Source: Semisulcospira habei (lineage: Eukaryota > Mollusca > Gastropoda > Semisulcospiridae). From it: a DNA stretch of 64,000 nt. Positions within the stretch are counted from its first letter, which is position 1. Each line of letters begins with the position of its first letter. A program made the position numbers and the translations under genes. Shown here piece by piece: positions 42,301 through 48,829 of this stretch. The notes under the pieces were generated by a model. It saw only the letters and a program-made list of their open reading frames with translations, made no database searches and had not been told where the DNA came from. Where the stretch lies: the NCBI GenBank assembly GCA_036245525.1, contig BTPG01000005.1, positions 128,727,299 through 128,791,298 on the forward strand, in the 5' to 3' direction.

Positions 42301-45300
42301 CATGCCTAGGTGGACGAAATGGCGTGACGGCACGAGGTCGGACTTGCCGAAGTTGACTATGAAGCCCAGCGTCTTGAGGAGCTGAAGCAAGGCATCCCGG
42401 TCCACCTCCAAGGCGGCAGAGGATTGATTCTTCAGGAGCAGGTCGTCCAGGTAGTTGGACGTGGGGCTCGTGGAGGTCCGACGGGCTTTGGCTACCACTG
42501 CGTCCATGATGCGTGTGAAGACCCATGGGCTGAGGTTGAGGCCGAAGGGAAGTGCGCGGAACTGGTATACCACACCCTCGAAGGCGAAGCGTAGATAACG
42601 TCTGGACGCTGGGTGCATGGGCACGTGAAGGTAAGCATCCGCGAGGTCCAGGCTGATTGCAAAGTCGAGGGGTTGCACCGAGGCACGCAGGGCCCGAGCT
42701 GTCTCCATGCGAAAGCGTGGAGCTACTATAAACTTGTTGAGCGCGGACCGGTCGATCACAGGACGCCACTTGCCGCCCGGCTTGGGAACTACAAACAGCC
42801 GGCTGTAGAAAGCTGGGGAGTCGAGACGCGTCACCACCTCTGTCGCTGCTTTCCGAAGTAGGGCGGTCACCTCGTTGCGCAGAGCGTCTGCATTGAGCTG
42901 GTCTGTCGGAACCAAGGTCCACGCCGGAGTATGTTGCAGTGGGGGCGGGGACCGAAAGGAGATCCGCAGACCGAGGGAGATGGTTGAAAGAATCCAGGGG
43001 TCGTCCGGGAACAGCGCCCGCCAGGCGGCGCTGTGCCGTGCGAGCCTCCCGCCGACCGAAAGTCCCAGCGCGGTCGACGGAGCCCGAAGGTGGAGAACGT
43101 CAGAAGGCCCTGCCCCGCCCGGGGCGTCGGGCAGGCTTGGGCCAGGTCCTGGAAGCGGGGGCCGAAGAGGATCCTGCAGTGGGACGGGTACGGGGGAAGG
43201 CAGGGGGCCTGGGGGGGAGACGTCCACCTCTGGTGTAAGGCCGGGAAACGGGTCTAGCCGCCCGCAGGGGGCGACCCTGGGTCCTGCGGGTATGCTGAAA
43301 GGGAGTAAGTACTGTACGACTTGGCCAGGTGTCCTTGTTTGCCTCTTTAACCGCTAACCAAGTGGGGCCAAAGAGAAGTTCTCCGCCAAGGGGCGCCTGA
43401 CGAAGTTGGAGCTTTAGGTCATTGGGGAGAGGGCAGGAGCGGAGGAGGAAATCCCGACGCAAAAGGTCACAGTTGGCCGCTGCAGCCATAGCGTTGACAC
43501 AGGTGTGGTAGGAGGCCCGGTTACCAGAGACGGCCAGGGCGAGCAGATCCCCCAGCAGCGGCGTAAGGGACGGATGCCAAGCCTCCTCTACGCGACGAAC
43601 CATGGCTTGAGTCAGAAGGTCAAGAAATCCCACGGAGGCTAAGGCGTTGCGTATGAGATTACCTGTCTGATCGATTCCTGGAAGCAGAGGGGTCCGTGCC
43701 GGAATAGCTGCCAGGCCCAAGCAGCTGGGTCCGGTTTGGGTAGTGCGCAGGTAAAGCTCTGAGTATGTCCCGCGTACCAAGATTGCCGAAAAAACATGTG
43801 TAGGTCCGCCGGCCACTTAGAGTCATTGAAGAATCCAGCGGCGCCCAAGTGTCCCTGCGCGAGTCGAGCCGAGAACGCGCCCCGTAGGCTGCTGAAACCC
43901 GGAGGTTGAGGAAGAGTTTTAAAAGTCTTGGTATGGAGTTCCGCATCTACATAGGCCGCGGCCTTCTTCGCAGGCGGAGAAGGAGGACAGTCTTCCGGCG
44001 GCAGGCACGCCGAGATGATGCGAGCTGCCTCGTCCAGGGCACGCAGAGTCTCCAACCTGTGTCCCACTGCTGACGGATGTTGTTCCTGCTCATCTTGATC
44101 CACGTCAGGGGGCGCCGGGATAGAGTGCGCGGGGCTGTCGTCCCGAAGTAAAACCGAAACTGAGTCCTCAGGAGCAAGGCTGAGCGCGTCATCCTCTAAA
44201 TGCAGAGCGAGGTGGGTGGGGCCGGTTCGTGCTAAGAGTGTGGGCCCAGCCTCCGCGACGAGCCGGGATGTGACCGAGGCCTTGGCCGGAGAAGGTCTCA
44301 CGGAGCGGTGACGCCACGAACGGACCGGGGAGGTTACTTGAGACCCAGAGCGAGAACGATGAGCGTAGCGTCGAGGCGACCTCCTATCCCGCGGGGAGGG
44401 CTCACGGCGGGAGCGGGGACTCCTAGAACGGGATTGGCGGCGGCAGCGTCGACTGACTCTGGACGACGACGGCCTGGAGGGTGGAGTAGACGATTGGCGC
44501 GCTCTCCGAGTAGAATGTCTCACATCTGGGGAATGCGGTCTGGACCGACGAACCACTTGCGGAGATCCGACCCCGGACACCGTCCGCGATGGCCTACTGG
44601 TACGGGAAGATCTGGAGGCATGCCTATGCCGCGGTGACCTGTCCCTGGAGGGTGAACGATGGCGAGAAGAGCGGGAGACCGTCCGGTGCTTCTGCTCTCT
44701 GGAACGAGGTGAGTAACGGTCCGTACCTGAACGCCAAACTCTGTCGATGCGTGGAGGAGGAGTATCCTTCTGCTGGGAAGCGGGCATCTCCTGTGCCGAG
44801 ACCGCTACCGGAACTGAAGCCTGTACCTGTACTTTGTCTCGCGCCGAAAGGATCGGCGGAACCGGACAGCGTGCACTAGTCGGGTCTGTACCTGCTGCCG
44901 GTGTAGTAGAACGAGCTAGCGACCGAAGTCGCGATGGAGAACGTTCTAACGTCTGATAAGCACCACTAGTCGGGTCTGTGGTGATTACCGGCGTGTCCAT
45001 ATTGTTCCAGGAAGAGGGCCTGACTGAAACTTCAGTACTAGTTTCTGCTACCGGACAGCGCGCACTAGTCGGGTCTGTGTTCGCTGCCGGCCCAGGAGGA
45101 CGGGCTCGCGGTGTAAGTCGCGGCGTAGACTGTCCTCTCACCAGGTAATACCCACTAGTCGGGTCTGTGGTTCTTACCGGTGTATGGCCCTGTATACGTG
45201 CTGGCGTCGGAAGTGCACGGTAGAAACCCCATAGCTGATTCCATTGTTCTTCCCGCCAGGGGGCGCAGACCAGGCACGGTTGGGAAGATGTACAGGTTGA

Positions 45301-48300
45301 ACAGGGCAGGCACACCTCGTGTCCATCGCTCGGCCACTGGAATTGTCCACATCTGATACAGGTGCGGACTTGCCAACTGCAACACAAAACAGAACAATCT
45401 ATGTGAAGGTAATCGAACCTGCCGCAGCCGGCAGGCAACGAAACGCGCGAAACGAACGAAGGAGATACGGCGTATGCTGGCGTGCGGCGCTTTCAAACCC
45501 TCCCTGAGCGCCGTACGGAAGCAGTGACCGAGATTATACCTCGCCATGTTGGGAAAGGAGAGGAACGAAGAGCGGTGTCAGCGGTGAAGCCCGAGGCCGT
45601 CCTCCCAAGGCGCCAACCCGCTCCGACCGGCCACGAAGGGACCGGTGCCAGGCGCAGAGACGACAGTCACCCGAGAAGACCAGGACCGCGCCGTCCACCA
45701 CCGAACCAGGCCTTCCCCCGAGGTAGGCCAAGGACGAACCCCAAGGGCACCAGAAGTTGAAGGCGACCGGCCGAAAGTGAGCAAAGCTCACCAGCGTTGT
45801 TAGGAAGTCCTCTCGAAACAACGCACACACGAAAGCGTCCCAGCCCAAGGCCACAATCTCTCACACACAGTAGAAAGTCGAAGCAGTGAACGAAGCCAAC
45901 GAATGCAGGAGCCACAGGCGTACACAACCTCACGCGACTAGCGAAGAAACTGACTGGTGATTTGAGCACTGAGCACATGCGTGGTTGAACCGGAAGGGAG
46001 GCTACCGGGTTTCCGCCTAACCTATGGCGCCCCTCTCCTGCCATCATGGCCATTATCGTACACAACAATTTTTGGGCTAAAATTAGACTAGCTAAGAAAC
46101 ATTTCCTAGTTGTAATACCATCGGTAATGTGTTTTGAGAAAACAACACCACGTAATCCCAAGCAAGCACACTGAAGGCACAAGTATCCAAAGGAGTACAA
46201 GGGTATCCAAGGTTATCCAAGGTTGAGCACAAGTAGGAAACACCCTACCACTACAAAGCTAAGCATTCGACTGACGTGACACCCCAGCACACGTGCCCGG
46301 ATGGGGAGGGAAGGGAGGCTACTCAGGGTGTCTTGGTAACAGCGCCCTAGAGTCGCCTCCCTGGTTGTGTATGTATACACAACAGATTCTGAGGCTGAAA
46401 TCGTTAAGCTAAATGATAGTAATGCCATCGATAATGTATTTTGAGGAAACAAATAGCTATTTTTGATACATTTCCTGATCCCTTGTGACCTTTGCATGGG
46501 TGCAACTGTGCAAAAGTGTAAAAACTGAAAGGCAGGGGTCCAGGGCGCCTAGGCCACGGCGGGGTCCGGGGCAGAGCCCGGGAAAGGGGGCCCAGGGGGG
46601 CTGCGCCCCCCGGAAGAATATGATGTTTTAGCATTTTAAGAGTTATTTTTTATAGAGATTTGAAAGGTCCTATGTGAATGAAAAAATAAAGCAGCAAACC
46701 CACCCCTCTTTCATCCCACCAAGCAATACAAACAACACACAGATCCACAAAGATATAGACATACACTCTTATACTTCAACTTGTTTAATGCTACTTACCA
46801 AACAGCAAGCAATGCACAAGATTGATTTCATCAATCTGTCTTTCTTCTCTCCTCTTTCCTTTAGAAAATACTTATTAAGTAATAGTAGAACTGTGTATGA
46901 AATTATAACATCTTGCAAAATAACTGCTCCTTGGAAGCTGGGAGTGTAAAAATAGTGATCATCTAAAAAGAAAAAGTATCATGTCATTCCCAATAACAAT
47001 TCATCAGGATGATGGTGGCTTTCACCTCTACCAGCTTGAACTAATCTTGTTGAATATTTGGCTTCGTAAAAAAACATCTGATATCTGCAGGAAAAGGCTG
47101 TTTTCGTTTGACACCAGCAATGGTTTCAGTTTTATCAATACTGGCAAAAGCACTATGGGTAGTAGCAACACTAGCACTGGTGGTGGTAGTAGCAGTATTA
47201 CTGTCAGAAGTATTACTGTCTTGCCGTTCGATCCATATTTGAGCTGAGCATGACACAGTATGCAAAAGCACACTCCTCCAATGTCAAGTTTCACACACCA
47301 GAGCCTAAGCGGATTCTTCTCGCTGTCCGTTTCATTCAGCCACTCCCATCGCCATTTGTTTTTCACATTGGCGTCAACTAACGCTACCGAATCGCCTTCT
47401 TTCATTTGCGGCATTGTGAGCTAGCTAGCACTACGGGGTTTACAAGGTGCCAGGAAGAACAAGGGTTGTTGTCTCCGATTCAGAAGAGCGCTTCCGCTGT
47501 TACCAAAACCAGTTCCACCAAAACCAGTTCCACAGTTAAAAGATCGTTTCGCTGTTTGCTTTAAAAGAAAAAAAAATTTCTCCTCAAATTCTCAAAAACG
47601 GAACGTCTGTTTTTGACCATATTTTCAGAAACGGATTTCCGTTCCTAGACGGACGAGTTGCACCCATGCCTTTGTGAGAGGTCACTGAAATTCATATGTT
47701 TAGAAACGTCTTGCCACAAAGTATCCTTGGGCCAAGTTTGAAGACTAGCTTGAATAGTCTCTGAGGAAATGCCAACGTTAAAGTTTACCACAAACGACAG
47801 CGGCCCAAAACACAGACTCACTTTTGTTTAGCACGTGAGCCAAAAATTAATCCTGAAAATGCATTTGTTATCAATACAAAATAAAACCTGACCTCGACAG
47901 ATGTGTCAGCCCAAGAGCCCTGAAGAGTTCTGCGGTGGACGGGGTTTGAATCTTGCCATCTGGTGCTGGAGAAAAGTTTGGTGTTGCTGGCAGTAACCGG
48001 GACATGCCATCTGTAACAGAGAACATTATGAAACACAGTTGTAAACTGAACTCTTTGTCCTTCACCTCTTATAAATATAAATATATAAATTCAAAGTCAA
48101 AGATCCCCAACCATCGAAGTAGCAAGGATACACAGCCGGGTTAGCAAGAGGCATAGATCCTCATGGAACCCTGCAACTATGGGGCTCATGAAGATTTATA
48201 CCTCTTGCAGTTGGGTGTTGCTCAACTTTCCTTGGTTGCAAACAGGCTGACAACATCTGCAAACATGTAAACTTCCTGCATGAACCGATGTTATCCACCC

Positions 48301-48798
48301 TAAGAATGTTAATAATAAGGTTATAATAACAAACACAGAATAAATAAAGAATTGCTCTGTTGAAGGATAAAGACAAAACAATTTATCCAACAATACATCA
48401 CAAAAACAAGGATGAAACACACTGTGCAGTGACAAACACAACGCAATTAACCCATTACATCCTGAAGCTGATTTTGTAAAATTTGCTTATTGTCCTATGA
48501 AGACTGCATTACAGATTAGGAGACAGATCAACTGTTCTAGTTAAAGGGTGGCGCCAGAATAGCTTTGCACCTGAGGTGGCAAGCTATTCTGGTACGACCC
48601 TTGAATTATCAGTCAAATTTATTTCAAGCAATGGATGAAAAGGGTTAACTAAAGTAAATTTATAGGAGTTTTCCTCTTTACCACTGGAGACTTACCTTTC
48701 TGAGGTACTCTGCTCTGTGTTTGTTTCCCGTGAAACGGTGTGATGTTCAGAAAATGCTCCTTCAGCAGTTTCATCTTTTCTTCTTGCACAGCATGCCG
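30212..48798 (-). CDS. Unidentified host gene 2, last three coding exons
   Basis: Exons 48798-48696, 48010-47893 and 30383-30212 have AG acceptors and GT donors (AAAG|gtaagt, CGAG|gtcagg). Their phases join exactly: 103, 118 and 172 nt give 131 codons including the TGA at 30214-30212. The product reads RHAVQEEKMKLLKEHFLNIT PFHGKQTQSRVPQK, then DGMSRLLPATPNFSPAPDGK and STAELFRALGLTHLSR. It ends with a Ser/Thr/Asn/Gln-rich tail (SSTPHSPQSQEEG, NMNIRQNLFSPTS, NQSAKPDNH). I do not recognise the family; the low-complexity tail would suit a nuclear or regulatory protein, but that is a guess. Upstream exons lie beyond DIRS-6. The 17.5-kb last intron contains DIRS-4, DIRS-5, the TIR element and the DR1 repeat. 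Confidence 0.7.
30470..31110. repeat. DR1-repeat fragments (3' end, then 5' start)
   Basis: 30470-30700 carries the distal part (cctgtgaccttgatcattgc, aaggtcttgccatagtgtat, ggccaagtctgaagactgg). 30763-31110 carries the proximal start (aacaagaatggcaaaaccct, cgaccctt-type unit). Confidence 0.7.
31120..32454. other. Noncoding region with possible promoter-proximal exon
   Basis: There is no firm gene. On the minus strand ATG at 32205 in a fair context (agaacATGG) opens MADEPAKKKKRK, a nuclear-localisation-like start, ending after 19 codons unless spliced at aga|GTATCA. The sequence around 32150-32210 is richer in CpG. A direct duplication of atccctttgatataattttcca is seen at 31420-31470. Confidence 0.3.
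32455..32745. repeat. DR1-repeat fragment
   Basis: ccttaccgaggggtcatcca, aggtcttaccatcaggtcat, then ccttgacctttgaggtca and the distal aagtttgaagactgg. Confidence 0.75.
32746..34129. other. Noncoding, nothing recognised
   Basis: Frames up to about 108 codons lack recognisable motifs, codon bias or splice context. No repeat family identified elsewhere in the window appears here. Confidence 0.5.
34130..35079. repeat. DR1-repeat: distal fragment, then copy 2 left part
   Basis: 34130-34255 is an isolated distal end (gcagacagacaccagatgg, tcacttttgctttcgcatga gcc). 34333-35079 is a new copy with four to five units (gtgacccttgacctttccga near 34628). It stops at gtccaaaaat, where DIRS-4 is inserted. 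It resumes at 46455 with agctatttttgata. Confidence 0.85.
35080..35330 (-). repeat. DIRS-4 3' inverted terminal repeat, with duplicated outer end
   Basis: The ICR predicts the end gaatttttctctaaaatg at 35114. Just outside lies a second partial copy of the same end (35080-35113, tatttttctctaaaatgta). The ITR body reads cttaccgatgacattactgt, cccaatttcagcctaagaa, ttgtgttcctacacaaccag. Confidence 0.8.
35374..35475 (-). repeat. DIRS-4 internal complementary region
   Basis: aagtaatgtcatcggtaagt ... acattttagagaaaaattc joins atttgtttcctccaaaacat ... taccaatgacattac. It is the two ends head to head, as in the other copies. Confidence 0.85.
35578..36674 (-). pseudogene. DIRS-4 tyrosine recombinase, frameshifted
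   Basis: Three overlapping minus frames cover the whole protein. 36674-36081 is the N-terminal core-binding part (VYKGKWRVLQSWCADQQLSP). 36226-35876 has the Arg motif region (ATAAQVSELQALS, where the usual catalytic Arg is Gln). 35967-35578 has HEVRAMSTSIAFDRNC, AAVGWWAE and the Tyr motif SFTRFYLQDL. At least two frameshifts plus the Arg-to-Gln change make it inactive. Confidence 0.83.
36709..38352 (-). pseudogene. DIRS-4 reverse transcriptase/RNase H with premature stop
   Basis: The RT N-terminus is open from 38352 (FVVPKPGGKCLPVIDLSALN) to a TGA at about 38107, then reopens as 38058-36709. It includes ALPFGLNLSPWVFTCNMDAI, an intact NYLDDLLLRNQ box, RNase H (CMDASLAGWGAHLL, VLSDNATVVSYI, HIPGHLNVLADALLQR) and the conserved tail (VVDLFTTRWNHPLPLFISPI). 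The end runs into a 21-G tract (36717-36737), read as poly-Pro, which destroys the frame toward the recombinase. Confidence 0.83.
36717..36737. repeat. Poly-G tract, 21 bases
   Basis: It is an uninterrupted G run at the RT/recombinase junction of DIRS-4, corresponding to a shorter G-rich site in DIRS-2 and DIRS-5. Confidence 0.9.
38574..39640 (-). pseudogene. DIRS-4 Gag, truncated and frameshifted
   Basis: The conserved region is in pieces: 39418-39179 (KRRKTLPQPPGFKDLAATFS), 39136-38765 (SLVRNTLACSGFLELLTQA, NAMAATANCDLM) and 38855-38574 (LRRAPLGGPLLFGPTWQSVK). A short RS stretch (SPSSRSRSP) is near 39530. The N-terminal finger and start exon were lost where DIRS-5 inserted. Confidence 0.75.
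39644..39868 (-). repeat. DIRS-5 3' inverted terminal repeat
   Basis: cttaccgatggtattacaac, cttagctagtctaattttag, ttgtgtacgataatggccat, ggcgccataggttaggcgg and cagtcagtttcttagc recur inverted at 45935-46125. The outer part gtatttttctttaaaataag is unique to this end. Confidence 0.92.
39903..40008 (-). repeat. DIRS-5 internal complementary region
   Basis: gagtaataccatcggtaagt ... cttattttaaagaaaaatac (reverse complement of left end) joins gtttgttttctcaaaacac, attaccgatggtattac (reverse complement of right end). Confidence 0.92.
40118..41255 (-). CDS. DIRS-5 tyrosine recombinase, intact domain
   Basis: This is the site-specific recombinase that integrates the circular cDNA. From about 41255: LEVVQQALSARGFSGAAVDA, STRRVYEGKWRVLSTWCDDR (core-binding), catalytic Arg in SASRVSELHAL, His/Arg in RAHEIRAMATSL, Trp in VAAVGWRTEN, nucleophile Tyr in TFARFYLRDL, ending QHSLPAP. 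The frame has no stop up to a Met at 42922, giving a 934-codon frame that overlaps RT in the -1 frame. The recombinase may be reached by frameshift from RT or from an internal start. It overlaps the RT 3' end (41020) by about 235 nt. Confidence 0.88.
41020..43227 (-). CDS. DIRS-5 reverse transcriptase/RNase H, intact
   Basis: These 735 codons start at MDVSPPGPLPSP; the true start may be upstream because the family overlaps gag. RT motifs: FYSRLFVVPKPGGKWRPVID, LDLADAYLHVPMHPASRRYL, ALPFGLNLSPWVFTRIMDAV, catalytic NYLDDLLLK, GKSDLVPSRHFVHLGMEF. RNase H (Asp, Glu, Asp, then His/Asp): CVDASLSGWGAHL, NWLELEAVWQAL, VLSDNSTVVAYI, ARHIPGHLNVLADSLSR. The C-terminal domain typical of DIRS polyproteins (MIDLFATRWNRQLPLFVSPI, LSISWDGLVAYAYTP) occupies the place usually assigned to a Dam-like methyltransferase; I see no clear methyltransferase motif. 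It copies the element RNA to cDNA. Confidence 0.93.
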   Translation of the reverse strand: MDVSPPGPLPSPVPVPLQDPLRPPLPGPGPSLPDAPGGAGPSDVLHLRAPSTALGLSVGGRLARHSAAWRALFPDDPWILSTISLGLRISFRSPPPLQHTPAWTLVPTDQLNADALRNEVTALLRKAATEVVTRLDSPAFYSRLFVVPKPGGKWRPVIDRSALNKFIVAPRFRMETARALRASVQPLDFAISLDLADAYLHVPMHPASRRYLRFAFEGVVYQFRALPFGLNLSPWVFTRIMDAVVAKARRTSTSPTSNYLDDLLLKNQSSAALEVDRDALLQLLKTLGFIVNFGKSDLVPSRHFVHLGMEFYTDRNIVRLPEPRIQKLADLARQVSQKSSIPARQWLQLLGLMSAAADLIPLGRLYSRPLQLHLLLHWRPSTSDLQSPVPIPSLLRPHLLRWADPLWLATGVPLFSPPPSLSICVDASLSGWGAHLLPSFETASGRWDLDLRDRHINWLELEAVWQALRVWESRLLHQELLVLSDNSTVVAYIQKQGGTRSPSLCILLYQVLRWCEDRDISLRARHIPGHLNVLADSLSRRGQLLHTEWSLRPDIFQMIGATWESPMIDLFATRWNRQLPLFVSPIPDPLAWALDALSISWDGLVAYAYTPTVLIPKVLLKLRGSNTILFLVAPFCWTRSWTTDLLNLATTPPLQLPTPRTMLKQPRQTLYHPCPERLLLHAWRLSSKPSPLEASQVRQWTRSLQPAEPRPDEFTRASGEFSAPGVTTDASPPPS
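43100..45547 (-). pseudogene. DIRS-5 Gag with split start and one frameshift
   Basis: Predicted exon 1 is 45547-45540 (ATGGCGAG); exon 2 starts at 45376, giving MASWQVRTCIRCGQFQWPSD. The Cys-rich finger continues CLPCSTCTSSQPCLVCAPW. Four spaced TDPTSG/TDPTSA repeats follow (DNA word actagtcgggtctgt near 44876, 44963, 45063 and 45152). An Arg/Ser-rich domain spans about 44750-44290 (SRSSRHRSPSRDRSPRHRHA). Then the acidic LSLAPEDSVSVL, CPPSPPAKKAA and FFRQSWYAGHTQSF. Near 43725 one indel moves the text to the next frame (NLIRNALASVGFLDLLTQA, NAMAAAANCDLLRR, LRQAPLGGELLFGPTWLAVK), ending RRPGRGRAF-stop at 43100. RT overlaps its end in the +1 frame. Confidence 0.85.
45377..45539 (-). other. Predicted intron splitting DIRS-5 gag start
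   Basis: The donor ATGGCGAG|GTATAA and acceptor gttttgtgttgcag|TTGGCAAG enclose 163 nt. The length is not a multiple of three, so the start ATG is only in frame with Gag after splicing. The unspliced frame from 45547 runs 130 codons into unrelated text. Confidence 0.75.
45935..46145 (-). repeat. DIRS-5 5' inverted terminal repeat
   Basis: It is the inverted partner of 39681-39868, ending taataccatcggtaatgtgt tttgagaaaacaa. It abuts DIRS-4 leader sequence caccacgtaatcccaagc. Confidence 0.92.
46146..46454 (-). repeat. DIRS-4 5' leader and inverted terminal repeat
   Basis: About 120 bp of leader precede the ITR (cccggatggggagggaaggg, gttgtgtatgtatacacaac, ggctgaaatcgttaagct). It ends taatgccatcgataatgtat tttgaggaaacaaat. 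It is separated from the rest of DIRS-4 by DIRS-5. Confidence 0.85.
46495..47668. mobile_element. Non-autonomous TIR element, 1174 bp, 6-bp TSD
   Basis: The perfect 13-bp terminal inverted repeats catgggtgcaact / agttgcacccatg are flanked by cctttg at 46489-46494 and 47669-47674. Comparison with the DR1 repeat (ctcgacctttgtgagaggtc) shows an unoccupied site with a single cctttg. Inside are a very GC-rich block (46535-46612) and a BED-like finger fragment. The superfamily is not resolved; hAT would normally give 8 bp. Confidence 0.83.
47028..47414 (-). pseudogene. BED-like zinc-finger fragment in TIR element
   Basis: The start MPQMKEGDSVALVDANVKNK continues KWRWEWLNETDSEK, then CVKLDIGGVCFCILCHAQL KYGSNGK. 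The W-E-W, CxxC and YGSxGK pattern is like N-terminal BED-type fingers of domesticated or hAT-related transposase genes. The expected downstream His pair is absent and the frame then becomes a hydrophobic low-complexity run, so it is a fragment or frameshifted. Family assignment is tentative. Confidence 0.5.
47669..47850. repeat. DR1-repeat copy 2, distal end
   Basis: It continues the repeat broken at 46494: tttgtgagaggtcactgaaa, acgtcttgccacaaagtatc, ccttgggccaagtttgaag, then cagactcacttttgtttagc acgtgagccaaaaat. Confidence 0.85.
47893..48010 (-). CDS. Host gene 2, penultimate coding exon
   Basis: This 118-nt exon lies between tctctgttacag and CGAG|gtcagg. It encodes DGMSRLLPATPNFSPAPDGK IQTPSTAELFRALGLTHLS. 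It begins one base into a codon and ends with two, matching both neighbours. Confidence 0.72.
48448..48648. repeat. Fold-back repeat copy l (variant subfamily)
   Basis: aacccattacatcctgaagc, ttaaagggtggcgccagaat paired with ggcaagctattctggtacga ccc, ending aaaagggttaa. Same subfamily as copies b and i. Confidence 0.75.
48696..48798 (-). CDS. Host gene 2, antepenultimate coding exon
   Basis: This 103-nt exon lies between tttttcatgtcattag and AAAG|gtaagt, with a strong donor. It encodes a basic/acidic helix RHAVQEEKMKLLKEHFLNIT followed by PFHGKQTQSRVPQK. The DIRS-6 3' end begins about 30 bp upstream of the acceptor. Confidence 0.72.
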
Positions 48799-48829
48799 CT
48801 AATGACATGAAAAAATGTGCGAAAAAATT

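Larger units (their letters stand above)
39644..46145 (-). mobile_element. DIRS retrotransposon copy 5 (DIRS-5), 6.5 kb, best preserved
   Basis: This complete element is nested in DIRS-4. Layout 5' to 3': ITR 46145-45935, split Gag start at 45547, Gag to 43100, RT/RNase H 43227-41020, recombinase about 41255-40118, ICR 40008-39903, ITR 39868-39644. RT has YLDD and the recombinase has its full catalytic set; only Gag has one frameshift. ITRs are almost identical over about 185 bp, suggesting a fairly recent insertion. Confidence 0.94.
35114..46454 (-). mobile_element. DIRS retrotransposon copy 4 (DIRS-4), split by DIRS-5
   Basis: DIRS-4 sequence is 35114-39643 and 46146-46454 (about 4.8 kb); the middle is DIRS-5. 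Left parts: ITR, ICR, recombinase, RT/RNase H, Gag. Right part: 5' leader and ITR, ending cgataatgtattttgaggaa acaaat. Both outer flanks fit the same DR1 repeat, so this was one insertion. The Gag finger and start exon are missing at the nesting site, so there was also a deletion. The polymerase and recombinase have stops and frameshifts. Confidence 0.88.

Noticed and set aside
40118..42922. A single 934-residue protein
   Set aside because: Only the last ~375 codons show the recombinase domain; the first part is the -1 frame of RT, so I annotate only the domain and report the open frame as a finding.
46455..46494. Target-site duplication for DIRS-4 (aaat at both borders)
   Set aside because: The shared aaat is also the DIRS terminal sequence and part of the empty site, so it need not be a duplication; DIRS elements normally make none.
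47028..47414. Functional membrane protein (hydrophobic C-terminal run)
   Set aside because: The hydrophobic run is a shifted reading of a simple Ser/Thr/Ala-coding repeat after the BED-like finger.
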